This document shows positions 1-7,455 of a DNA stretch of 42,238 bases, one piece after another; positions within the stretch are counted from its first letter, which is position 1, and every line of letters starts with the position of its first letter. The stretch is from Myxococcota bacterium (GTDB taxonomy: Bacteria > Myxococcota_A > UBA9160 > UBA4427). Under the pieces are notes generated by a model. It was given only the letters and a program-made list of their open reading frames with translations. It was not told the DNA's origin and searched no databases. The position numbers were made by a program, and so were the translations under genes. The stretch is from positions 1 through 42,238 of the forward strand of contig JAPKBZ010000034.1 in assembly GCA_028823175.1 (NCBI GenBank), given 5' to 3'.

Positions 1-119
1 AAGCGCCTGCGGCCGAAGAAGCACCCGCAGCCGCGGAAGAAGCACCCGCAGCCGCCGAGGAGGCGACCGTCGCCCCGGAAACGCCGGTGGATGCTGAAAG
101 TGAGGAGAAAGAATCATGA
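1..119 (+). CDS. rpsF: Ribosomal protein S6, C-terminal tail only (partial)
   Basis: An open frame enters from the left edge (first full codon at 3) and ends at TGA 117-119. It encodes only a low-complexity tail rich in Ala, Glu and Pro with repeated APAAAEE units. The folded domain lies outside the window. The call rests on position: rpsF-rpsR-rplI-dnaB is a widespread bacterial order, and acidic or Ala-rich S6 tails are known. The stop overlaps the rpsR start as ATGA (116-119), so the two are translationally coupled. No S6 core residues are visible, so identity is inferred from synteny. Confidence 0.6.
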   Translation, partial: APAAEEAPAAAEEAPAAAEEATVAPETPVDAESEEKES

Positions 120-559
120 GCGCACCCGACTCTCCCAATACGAGTGATCGCCCGGCGGGTCCTTCTAATTCTAGCGCTGGCAGCGAAGACTCAGGGGCGC
201 GACCGCCCCGAGGTGACTCCCGACCGGGTGGCGATCGAGGTGATCGAGGCGACCGAGGACCGTCGCGCGGTCCCTGGAGCGTCAAAGCTCGGCTGCGCTC
301 CGCGGCCCGCAAGAAGGCCCGCAAGGGTCAGAAGAAGGGGATGTTCCAGCGGAGAAAGGTCTGCCGCTTCTGCGCGGACAAGACGGCCGTGCTGAACTAT
401 CGCGAGGCCAAGACGCTGCGACTTTTCATCTCGGAGACGGGAAAAATTACGCCGCGAAGAATCTCGGGGACCTGCGCCAAACATCAGCGCAAGCTCGCGT
501 CGGAAATCAAGCGCGCTCGGCATATTGCGTTGCTCCCGTATGCGGCGAGTCACTACTAG
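116..559 (+). CDS. rpsR: 30S ribosomal protein S18 with long N-terminal extension
   Basis: The small-subunit protein S18 is 147 aa here against about 75-90 aa usually. The canonical domain is residues about 78-147 (motifs [43 protein letters not shown]). The first 75 residues are an added Ser/Pro/Gly/Arg-rich, presumably disordered and basic stretch with repeated GDR triplets. C83, C86, C120 and H123 form a CxxC...CxxH set, as expected of the zinc-binding form of S18. GAGGAG at 102-107 sits 8 nt before ATG 116. The start overlaps the rpsF stop, and rplI follows after 14 nt. Confidence 0.96.
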   Translation: MSAPDSPNTSDRPAGPSNSSAGSEDSGARPPRGDSRPGGDRGDRGDRGPSRGPWSVKARLRSAARKKARKGQKKGMFQRRKVCRFCADKTAVLNYREAKTLRLFISETGKITPRRISGTCAKHQRKLASEIKRARHIALLPYAASHY

Positions 560-573
560 GCGGAGGGCGAATC

Positions 574-1029
574 ATGTCGCTTGTCAAAATCATTTTGAAC
601 GAGGAAGTCCACCGCCTCGGTGCCGCCGGCGATGTCGTCAGCGTGAAGCCGGGCTTTGCTCGGAATTTTCTCTTGCCCCAGGGGAAGGCCAGTTTGGCAA
701 CCCGGGGGAAGGTCAAGGAAATCGAGCACCAGAAGCGCGTGATCACCGAGAAGCTCGCCAAGGAAATGAAGGACCTCGAGGCGCTCAAGAGCCGCGTGGA
801 ATCCCTGGTTCTCGAGTTCGAAGCCCAGGTCGGCGAAGAGGGCAAACTCTTCGGTTCCGTGACCGCGCAACAAATCGCCGAGCAACTGGCCGAGAAGGGC
901 CAGTCGATCGATCGCCGCAAGGTCTCTCTCAGCGAGCCGATCCGGAGCGTTGGCGAGCATTCGGTGAGTCTGCGCTTGGGGGGTGATCTCACGGCCTCGG
1001 TCAAGGTCATCGTGAAAGCGTCCGACTGA
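574..1029 (+). CDS. rplI: 50S ribosomal protein L9
   Basis: L9 binds 23S rRNA near the L1 stalk and helps maintain frame. At 151 aa it has the normal size. The N-terminal RNA-binding domain carries the family signature (GDVVSVKPGFARNFLLPQGK, residues about 19-38). A long charged connecting helix follows (about 45-78), then the C-terminal domain (GKLFGSVTAQQIAEQL). A strong GGAGG at 562-566 lies 7 nt before ATG 574. It is co-transcribed with rpsR; a GC-rich hairpin follows the stop. Confidence 0.97.
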   Translation: MSLVKIILNEEVHRLGAAGDVVSVKPGFARNFLLPQGKASLATRGKVKEIEHQKRVITEKLAKEMKDLEALKSRVESLVLEFEAQVGEEGKLFGSVTAQQIAEQLAEKGQSIDRRKVSLSEPIRSVGEHSVSLRLGGDLTASVKVIVKASD

Positions 1030-1031
1030 TT

Positions 1032-1061
1032 CTCCCGCGAGCCGCTTCTTGATCGCGGGAG
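1032..1061 (+). terminator. Hairpin after rplI, possible attenuator or weak terminator
   Basis: A perfect 9-bp stem, CTCCCGCGA (1032-1040) with TCGCGGGAG (1053-1061), closes a 12-nt loop directly after the rplI stop. No U-tract follows, so it is not a canonical intrinsic terminator. It may set the ratio of ribosomal-protein to dnaB mRNA or mark an RNA processing site. The rest of the gap to dnaB (1062-1220) shows no convincing gene. Confidence 0.45.
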
Positions 1062-1220
1062 GCCAAGATCCGTTCTGGGCCGCAGTGGAAGCGCCTGGGT
1101 GGGAACTTCTTCGCCTCGAGGTGGGAATCGCGCTTTCCCGTGACCACCGTGCGGTGATATCATGCGAGCGCCGGCTGCCCCCTGCTGATCGCGTCGCGGG
1201 GCCTCCGGAAGGGGGTGGGG

Positions 1221-2702
1221 ATGAGTCTGAGTGATTTTCCGAGGCGACCGGGGGGGGCACCCCAGGATCGCGGTGTAGGTGAGAGTGCCGGCCGCGAACC
1301 GCCCCACGACATCTCCGCCGAGAAGGCGGTTCTCTCGGCGATCCTCCTCGACAACGGCGTCATCCATAGCCTGGTCACCGAGCTGCGGGATGAAGATTTT
1401 TATCACCCGGCCCACCAAATCCTCTTTCGGGCGATGGTCCAGCTCAAGGATCGCAACCAGCCGGTTGATCTGACTACGCTGAATAGCCACCTCCAGGTCG
1501 AGGGTCTGCTCGAGGCCATCGGCGGAGTGCTCGTGCTGGCGGAGATTGCCGACTACGAGGCGACGGCGGCGAACTCGGCGCATTACGCGGGCATTGTTCG
1601 TGAGGCCTCCAAGAAGAGAAACCTGATCAGCGTGGCGTCGGAGATCGTCAGCCTCGGCTACGACCGACGAGAATCGGCGGACAAGCTTCTCGATGCCGCC
1701 CAGGGGCGAATCTTTACCCTGGGCACCGAACAGGGCAGTCAGTCCCTGGAAAGCCTGAAGTCGGGCGTTCATGACGCGATGGATCACATCGACATGCTCA
1801 TGAACCGCAGCGGGGAGTTGACCGGTCTTTCCACGGGATACTCGAAGCTCGACCAGATGACGGGAGGGCTTCAACCCGGCGACCTGTTCATTCTCGCGGC
1901 TCGGCCGAGTATGGGGAAGACGGCGCTGGCATTGAATGTGGCCCGGAATGCCGCGGTGGATGGCGGCAAAAAAGTTGCGGTTTTTTCCCTCGAAATGACG
2001 ACCCGCTCGCTGGTTATGCGCATGCTCTCCTCCGAAGCCCAGGTCGATTTTTCGACCTTTCGCAGTGGCCTCATCTCCAGCGAGGTGCACGGGCGCTTGA
2101 TGGTTTCGGCGGGTTCGCTGGCCGAGGCCGGGATCTGGATCGATGACACTGGGGCGGCGACAATTCTGGAGATTCGCGCCAAAAGTCGCCGCCTGCGGGC
2201 CGAGCAGGGCCTCGATTTGGTGGTGGTTGATTACCTGCAGCTCGCCCACGGAGGGGGCGGCTCGGCCAGCCGCGAACAGGAAATCTCTGAGATCAGTCGA
2301 GGCCTCAAAGGGCTGGCCAAGGAATTGGATATTCCCGTGCTGGCCCTGTCCCAGTTGAATCGTGGCCCGGAGAGCCGCAAGGAAGACAAGAGGCCAATGC
2401 TGGCGGATCTTCGCGAATCCGGGGCCATCGAGCAGGATGCCGACATCATCGGCTTCATCTATCGCGACGTTGTCTACAACAAGGAAACCGAGTTCGAGAA
2501 CATGGCGGAGCTGATCATTGCGAAGCAGCGGAACGGCCCAACGGGCACGGTCCAGCTCGAGTTCGAGGGGCGCTATGCGCAGTTTAGGGACTGGCCGATC
2601 TCGGAAGACCCCTATGGGGGTGCAGGTGGTGGAGGCGGCTTCGTCGGCTCCGATAGTGGATTTTCGGGCGGCGGTGGGTTCGCGGATGATGACCCCTTCT
2701 GA
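1221..2702 (+). CDS. dnaB: Replicative DNA helicase DnaB
   Basis: Hexameric 5'-3' helicase of the replication fork; 493 aa from this start. An N-terminal helical domain (about residues 28-130) precedes the RecA-like ATPase. Numbering from the in-frame GTG at 1215 (subtract 2 for this start): Walker A ARPSMGKTAL 229-238, Walker B VVVDY 336-340, QLNRGPESR 380-388 and KQRNGPTG 437-444. The C-terminus ends in a Gly-rich acidic tail (GGGGFADDDPF), reminiscent of SSB-type tips. ATG 1221 is preferred because GGAAGGGGG (1207-1215) precedes it; GTG 1215 would lie on that purine run. No intein or insertion is seen. It is the last gene of the rpsF-rpsR-rplI block. Confidence 0.97.
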   Translation: MSLSDFPRRPGGAPQDRGVGESAGREPPHDISAEKAVLSAILLDNGVIHSLVTELRDEDFYHPAHQILFRAMVQLKDRNQPVDLTTLNSHLQVEGLLEAIGGVLVLAEIADYEATAANSAHYAGIVREASKKRNLISVASEIVSLGYDRRESADKLLDAAQGRIFTLGTEQGSQSLESLKSGVHDAMDHIDMLMNRSGELTGLSTGYSKLDQMTGGLQPGDLFILAARPSMGKTALALNVARNAAVDGGKKVAVFSLEMTTRSLVMRMLSSEAQVDFSTFRSGLISSEVHGRLMVSAGSLAEAGIWIDDTGAATILEIRAKSRRLRAEQGLDLVVVDYLQLAHGGGGSASREQEISEISRGLKGLAKELDIPVLALSQLNRGPESRKEDKRPMLADLRESGAIEQDADIIGFIYRDVVYNKETEFENMAELIIAKQRNGPTGTVQLEFEGRYAQFRDWPISEDPYGGAGGGGGFVGSDSGFSGGGGFADDDPF

Positions 2703-2789
2703 GCCTGCCGAATTTCGCGTCGAGCGTTGGGCGCCTGATCCCGGAGATAGGCTTTGCCCGCCGGCGATCGCCGATCAGTGAGGAGGCCA

Positions 2790-3707
2790 GTGGCTGCCCC
2801 ATTGCAAGCTCGAGCTCTTCGACCCGGTGCCCGCGTGGGAATCGCGGCTCCGGCGGGTGTCGTCGATCCCGACCGCCTAGAGGCGGGGGAGCAGGCACTG
2901 CGCGCGCTCGGTTTCGAGCCCGTGCGCCGGTCCGATCTCACCGACCGATCGGGCTATCTCGCGGGGGAGGACACACGGCGCAGCGCGGAGCTGAATGAAC
3001 TGGTCGCGTCCCCGGACATCGACGCGATCCTCTGCGCCCGGGGCGGATACGGAAGCAGCCGTTTACTCGGCCTCCTCGATGTCGAGGCCTTTCGGCGGGC
3101 TCGCAAACCGCTGGTGGGGTACAGCGATATCACCTCCCTGCTCCTGTGGCAGTGGCAGGCGGCGGGGCTGATGGGGATTCACGGCCCCATGCTCGAGCGA
3201 GCGGAGGGCCTGGCGGGAGAGAACGGTGAATCCCTGGCCAATGCTTTGCTGGGAGAGGCTCTGCCTCCCCCCATGGCCGCTCGCCCGGTGGTGGGGGGCC
3301 GGGCCCAGGGACGGCTGCTGGGGGGCTCCCTGACCCTCGTGACGGCGAGCCTAGGGACGGCCTGGGAGATCCAAACCCGAGGATGCATCCTGCTCCTCGA
3401 GGAAATCGGGGAGTCGCCCTACCGCATGGACCGGATGCTCGAACAGCTGCGATCGGCGGGTAAATTCGAGGCCCTCGCTGGAGTCGGGGTGGGCACTCTG
3501 GTCGATTGCCGGGACGAACGCTTCCCCGAGCGCGATGCCGAGGTGGTTCTTCGCGAGTTTTTCGAACCCCTGGGAGTGCCGGTGCTCTTCGACCTTCCCT
3601 TTGGCCACGGAGAGCGCAACCTGGCGTGGCCCTTTGGGGGGCTCGCTGCTCTTGACGGTGATCGAGGCGAACTGGAACTGTTAGAATCGGCCGTGACACC
3701 TCGCTGA
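2790..3707 (+). CDS. ldcA: L,D-carboxypeptidase (LdcA/MccF-like, peptidase S66)
   Basis: Cytoplasmic serine carboxypeptidase expected to remove the terminal D-Ala from murein tetrapeptides during recycling. It is 305 aa from GTG 2790, typical of S66. The catalytic triad is visible: nucleophile Ser in VGYSDIT (S112), Glu in LLLEEIGE (about E204), His in FGHGERN (H273). The ARGGYGSSRLL segment near residue 85 is also family-typical. GTG 2790 follows AGGAGG (2781-2786) at a short 3-nt spacing; GTG 2778 and TTG 2754 are alternatives. It lies 87 nt after dnaB. The serine hydrolase and mpl follow on the same strand, supporting a recycling role. MccF-type microcin resistance is a less likely reading. 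Confidence 0.9.
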   Translation: MAAPLQARALRPGARVGIAAPAGVVDPDRLEAGEQALRALGFEPVRRSDLTDRSGYLAGEDTRRSAELNELVASPDIDAILCARGGYGSSRLLGLLDVEAFRRARKPLVGYSDITSLLLWQWQAAGLMGIHGPMLERAEGLAGENGESLANALLGEALPPPMAARPVVGGRAQGRLLGGSLTLVTASLGTAWEIQTRGCILLLEEIGESPYRMDRMLEQLRSAGKFEALAGVGVGTLVDCRDERFPERDAEVVLREFFEPLGVPVLFDLPFGHGERNLAWPFGGLAALDGDRGELELLESAVTPR

Positions 3708-3802
3708 TCCCCCCCCGGTCGAGCGTGCGAATGAGCCTCGGGCCGAGCGACCTTTTGCGGAGCCGGCGGGGCGTTCTGAGAGCTTTGAACGGATCGGGAG
3801 AC

Positions 3803-4969
3803 ATGAAGCGAAGTCTAATCAAGAGAAAACTGGGCAAGGTCGAGCGCGCGCTCGACAAGGCGATCGAGCGGGCGGAAATACCCGGAGCCGTCGTCTTGGC
3901 CCGGATGCCCCGGGAGGGGGAGGTGCTGGAATTCGCCTGGTCCCAAGGGCTTTCGGCCATGCGGCCCGAGCGCTTGCCGATGACCCGGGAAACGGTTTTC
4001 GATCTCGCCTCGTTGACAAAAAGCCTTGCCACGACCACGGGCATCATGCTCCTGGTGGGCGACGACAAGATCGCCCTCGATGACCCCGTAGCGAAATATC
4101 TGCCATCGTTCGCCGAGCGCGACAAAGAAGAGGTGACGATTCGTCACCTACTGACCCACTCGGCCGGTCTGAAGCCCTGGCGTGGCTACCACGAAACCCT
4201 GCTCGAAAAACAACGGAAGACCGGGGAGAGTCATATCGCCACGCCCGAAGCGAAAGCCTGGATCGTCGATCGGATCGTGCGCTCGGGCCTGGTGCATGAG
4301 CCGGGAGAAGCCGCTGTTTATGGCGATCTGGATTTCATCGCTCTCGGTGCGCTGATCGAGGCGGTCTCGGGCCAGTCGCTCGATGTTTTTTGCCGAGAGA
4401 GAATTTTCGAACCCCTGGGTATGAAGGACACCCGGTTCATCCCTCTGGCGGGGGGTCTCGAAGGGGGTTCTGAGTTGTCCGAGGCCGAACGTCGGAGGCT
4501 GGCGGCGACTGAAAATTGCCCATGGCGCAAGCGGATCCTCTGGGGTGAGGTGCACGACCCCAACGCCTTCGCAATGGGGGGAGTGGCCGGGCACGCCGGC
4601 CTTTTTGCTCCGGCCGACGACATCATGCGCTTCGCCCAGGTTCTTCTCGACTCATGGCATGGCCGCAGCGATGCCCTTCCTTCGGCGCTCGTGAGGCAGT
4701 TTTGCGAGCGTCAGGAAATACCGGAAAAATCGGATTGGGCGCTGGGTTGGGATACGCCAACCGAGGGCCAGTCATCCTCAGGCCAGTATTTTTCGTCGCA
4801 ATCTGTCGGTCATCTCGGTTTTACCGGTACATCGCTCTGGATCGATTTGGAGCGCGAGTTGGTCGTGGTGATGCTGACGAACCGTGTCCATTTGATTGCC
4901 AAGCGCAGCCATTTTGGGCTGCGGCCGCAAATCCATGACTTGATCTTCGAAGGTCTGACTGCAGATTGA
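3803..4969 (+). CDS. Serine hydrolase of the beta-lactamase (class C/PBP-like) superfamily
   Basis: A 388-aa penicillin-recognising-fold hydrolase. The SxxK motif is SLTK (S70-K73), inside FDLASLTKSLAT. The second motif is probably the Tyr of VYGDLDF, and the third is HLGFTG in place of KTG, as in EstB-like esterases and DD-peptidases. LLTHSAGL is also family-typical. No signal peptide is evident, so it is probably cytoplasmic, unusual for a classical beta-lactamase or PBP. ATG 3803 starts close to the conserved fold; GTG 3725 and ATG 3731 would add about 25 Arg-rich residues. It sits between ldcA and mpl, 10 nt from the latter, so a muropeptide or D-amino-acid substrate is inferred. Substrate unknown. 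Confidence 0.85.
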   Translation: MKRSLIKRKLGKVERALDKAIERAEIPGAVVLARMPREGEVLEFAWSQGLSAMRPERLPMTRETVFDLASLTKSLATTTGIMLLVGDDKIALDDPVAKYLPSFAERDKEEVTIRHLLTHSAGLKPWRGYHETLLEKQRKTGESHIATPEAKAWIVDRIVRSGLVHEPGEAAVYGDLDFIALGALIEAVSGQSLDVFCRERIFEPLGMKDTRFIPLAGGLEGGSELSEAERRRLAATENCPWRKRILWGEVHDPNAFAMGGVAGHAGLFAPADDIMRFAQVLLDSWHGRSDALPSALVRQFCERQEIPEKSDWALGWDTPTEGQSSSGQYFSSQSVGHLGFTGTSLWIDLERELVVVMLTNRVHLIAKRSHFGLRPQIHDLIFEGLTAD

Positions 4970-4979
4970 GGGAAGAGAG

Positions 4980-6437
4980 ATGAAAGCGCTCCACCACGCG
5001 CATTTCATCGCGATTGGTGGCACCGGGATGGGAAGCCTTGCGGGGCTCCTCAAGGCCCGTGGGCTCGATGTCACGGGGTCGGATCACGCGATCTACCCGC
5101 CCATGAGCACGGCGCTCGAGGGCTGGGGAATCGAAGTGGTCGAGGGCTTCAGCGCGGAGAACGTTCTTTCCAGAAAGCCCGACCTGGTCGTGATCGGAAA
5201 CGCCGTCCGTCGAGACAACCCCGAAGCCTTGGCAGTGATCGAGGCGGGGCTCCCCTACCGATCTTTCTCCGACGCTCTCTACGAGTTGGCGATTGCTCAA
5301 AAACACAGTGTCGCTGTGAGTGGAACCCACGGGAAGACCACGACGACGAGTCTGCTGGCCTACCTTCTGCATTCGACCGGGCGTGATCCATCCTTTCTCG
5401 TGGGCGGAATATCCCTTGATTTCGGCGATTCTTTCCGAGAGGGCAGGGGCGAGCATTTTGTCGTTGAGGGGGACGAGTACGACACGGCCTTCTTCGATAA
5501 AACACCAAAATTCCTGCACTACCACCCGCGCACCGCGATTCTCACTTCCGTGGAATTCGACCATGCGGACATCTATCAAGACCTGGAGGCGGTCAAGTCG
5601 GCATTTCGTGAACTCGTCGACGGGATGCCCGCGGACGGGTCGCTGATCGCGGCGTGGAACCACGCCAATGTGCGTGAGGTCGCCGCTGGGAGCCCGTGCC
5701 GTGTAGTGCGTTACGCCGTGGAGGGGGTGGATGGATCTGTCGATCCGGGCGAAGTTGGTTTTTACGCCAGCGACCTTAGAGTCGAATCCGGAGGCACAGG
5801 TTTTGCCCTGTCCGCCCCCGGATGGGAAGGGGGCCGAGTATTTTCTCCACTCTATGGGCGCTTCAACGTGGAGAATTCCCTGGCCGCCCTGGCCGCGGCG
5901 CATTCGCTGGGGGTTCCTCTGGCGGAAAGCATCGAAGTCCTTCCCTCTTTTCAGGGAGTGAAGCGGCGCCAGGAAATACGAGGCTCTCGGCGCGGGGTGA
6001 CGGTTGTCGACGACTTCGCTCATCACCCGACCGCGGTGAGGGGTAGTATCGAGGCGATTCGTAGCCGTTACCCGGAAGGACGCTTGATTGCAGTTTTCGA
6101 ACCTCGGTCGAATACCAGTCGCAGAAAATTATTTCAAGACGACTACGCACTCGCCCTCGCAGGTGCCGATCTGGTGATCGTCCCGGAAGTCGTCCAAGAG
6201 CCGATCTACAGCGCCACCGGGGAAGTGACCGAGTTCTTGTCAGCCGGCGAACTCTCGCTCAGCTTGCGGTCCAACGGAGTCGAGGCGCGTTCCTGCTCGG
6301 GCGTCGATGAGATCGTGACCCAACTCGCGAGCGAGGCGATTTCCGGGGATACCGTGCTCATTATGAGCAACGGAGCCTTCGGTAATATTTGGGAAAAGTT
6401 GCTGACGGCTCTGGAGGCGGGCGAAGCTAATCCCTAG
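4980..6437 (+). CDS. mpl: UDP-N-acetylmuramate:L-alanyl-gamma-D-glutamyl-meso-DAP ligase
   Basis: Mpl joins recycled murein tripeptide to UDP-MurNAc in the cytoplasm, by-passing MurC-D-E. The 485-aa product has a Mur-ligase Rossmann start (FIAIGGTGMGSLAGLL, residues 9-24), the ATP loop GTHGKTTTT (115-123), central FVVEGDEYDTAFFD and EFDHADIY, and a C-terminal domain with VVDDFAHHPTAV and FEPRSNTSRR. These favour Mpl over MurC; GDEYDTAFFD is typical of Mpl. GGGAAGAGAG lies just before ATG 4980. It is the last gene of the ldcA-hydrolase-mpl cassette and faces padR across a hairpin. Confidence 0.93.
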   Translation: MKALHHAHFIAIGGTGMGSLAGLLKARGLDVTGSDHAIYPPMSTALEGWGIEVVEGFSAENVLSRKPDLVVIGNAVRRDNPEALAVIEAGLPYRSFSDALYELAIAQKHSVAVSGTHGKTTTTSLLAYLLHSTGRDPSFLVGGISLDFGDSFREGRGEHFVVEGDEYDTAFFDKTPKFLHYHPRTAILTSVEFDHADIYQDLEAVKSAFRELVDGMPADGSLIAAWNHANVREVAAGSPCRVVRYAVEGVDGSVDPGEVGFYASDLRVESGGTGFALSAPGWEGGRVFSPLYGRFNVENSLAALAAAHSLGVPLAESIEVLPSFQGVKRRQEIRGSRRGVTVVDDFAHHPTAVRGSIEAIRSRYPEGRLIAVFEPRSNTSRRKLFQDDYALALAGADLVIVPEVVQEPIYSATGEVTEFLSAGELSLSLRSNGVEARSCSGVDEIVTQLASEAISGDTVLIMSNGAFGNIWEKLLTALEAGEANP

Positions 6438-6443
6438 TCGGGC

Positions 6444-6463
6444 AGAGGCCCTTCGGGCCCTCT
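6444..6463. terminator. Bidirectional hairpin between convergent mpl and padR
   Basis: AGAGGCCC-TTC-GGGCCCTCT folds into a GC-rich stem with one bulged base in the 24-nt gap between the mpl stop and the padR stop. Its position between convergent genes suggests termination for both. No clear U-tract is present on either strand. Confidence 0.5.
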
Positions 6464-7029
6464 CAGGCTGTGGCGAACGTGTTCCGTCCATCGATGTAGG
6501 ACTCGTCCTGTTGGCCAACTTCGGCTCGGGGGAGATCCAAGAGTTTCTGGAACAAGCGCACCCGGAGCTTGAGAACCTCCAAGCCGAACTCCTCGACGAC
6601 TTCCATTCCCTGCGTCTTTTGCTCCCGGGAGGCCGCAGCGGCTTCGAATGCTTTCATTTCGACTTCGAGAGATTCGAGAGAGGTGCTGATCCAACTCAGG
6701 GAGAGCGGGGAATCCTGCTTTCCGTGCAGCACGATTCGCAGGAGCATCTGATCGCGGAGCGATAGCGTGTGCTTGACATCTCCGTCCAACCAACTCCGAA
6801 GGCTCGCTCGGCCCTCGTCGGTGATGTGGTAGATCTTGCGGGCCCGGCCATTGTGAACTTGGGACTCGTGGCGGATCAGCTTGTCATTCTCAAGCGCGTG
6901 AAGGGCGGGATAGATCGCGGCGTTGGTCATGGGGTAGATCCACGAGAACTCGCCCGCGCGCTTGCGGAGCTCGTAGCCGTGCATGGCTTCTTTGTCGAGA
7001 ATTCCCAGGAGTGTGTGTTTGAGCGGCAT
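6463..7029 (-). CDS. PadR-family transcriptional regulator
   Basis: A 188-aa winged-helix repressor. The N-terminal PadR domain (residues 1 to about 75) has family-typical PLKHTLLGIL, MHGYELRKR, AAIYPALHALEN and RARKIYHITDEGR. The C-terminal half is helical with heptad-like Leu/Glu spacing, matching the dimerisation arm of longer (PadR-s1-like) members. ATG 7029 is preceded on the minus strand by AAGGAA; a longer in-frame reading upstream has no PadR similarity. A putative promoter overlapping a short inverted repeat lies about 220 nt upstream, consistent with autoregulation. No effector or drug-pump target is adjacent, so the regulon is unknown. Confidence 0.93.
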   Translation of the reverse strand: MPLKHTLLGILDKEAMHGYELRKRAGEFSWIYPMTNAAIYPALHALENDKLIRHESQVHNGRARKIYHITDEGRASLRSWLDGDVKHTLSLRDQMLLRIVLHGKQDSPLSLSWISTSLESLEVEMKAFEAAAASREQKTQGMEVVEEFGLEVLKLRVRLFQKLLDLPRAEVGQQDESYIDGRNTFATA

Positions 7030-7247
7030 CGTAGTTCCTTGGTCTGCTTGAATCCTGAATGTCCAACTTTGCTTCCCAGCTGAGATGCATCGGGTATCGG
7101 ACCCGATGAATCTTGACTCTCCCCGGCGACTCTCTTTATCTGGATTATCGGGTTGTCGAGAGCGGGCTCGGTTCCTAGGCAGCGATCCGGCGAGAGAGGC
7201 TCTCGGTGTGTGGGGTGTTCCCATCGAATCAGCGGCTCCAGCGAACA

Positions 7248-7276
7248 AGTTTACATCTGTGTAATTTGATAGACAA
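7248..7276 (-). promoter_or_regulatory. Putative padR promoter with overlapping operator
   Basis: On the minus strand TTGTCT (7271-7276) and TAAACT (7248-7253) are separated by 17 nt, a plausible sigma70 -35/-10 pair pointing to padR. The dyad TTACA-TCTG-TGTAA (7251-7264) overlaps the spacer and -10, where a repressor would block RNA polymerase. PadR proteins usually bind short AT-rich dyads containing TGT/ACA half-sites. The implied leader is about 210 nt. The rest of 7030-7455 shows no gene. Confidence 0.4.
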
Positions 7277-7420
7277 GAGAAGTCGAAAGATTGCGGAATG
7301 AAAGAGAGATCCTCCCCACAGAGGGGCTTATGAGAAGAGGGGTTTACGAGCCGGGGTAGGCACGGCTGGCCCCAGCCAAACGGTTCTCAGCGTGGCGCGG
7401 GATCGATCTTCGGGGGACTT

Positions 7421-7439
7421 CTCCCACGGGTTCTGGGAG
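7421..7439 (-). terminator. Hairpin downstream of the MutS-like gene
   Basis: CTCCCA (7421-7426) and TGGGAG (7434-7439) form a perfect 6-bp stem with a 7-nt loop, beginning 17 nt after the stop of the MutS-like gene. There is no U-tract after it on the minus strand. It may be a weak terminator or a 3' end-protecting structure. Confidence 0.35.
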
Positions 7440-7455
7440 TCTCAGGCGTCGCGTT

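Noticed and set aside
1049-1234. 61-aa frame between rplI and dnaB
   Set aside because: It runs over the dnaB ribosome site and start, has no ribosome site of its own and no recognisable pattern.
507-2249. Long minus-strand frame opposite rplI/dnaB
   Set aside because: Antisense shadow of two well-conserved genes in GC-rich DNA.
2762-2773. Palindrome CGGCGATCGCCG, resembling the cyanobacterial HIP1 motif
   Set aside because: I noticed it clearly only once; HIP1 meaning depends on high frequency. Gene content is not cyanobacterial.
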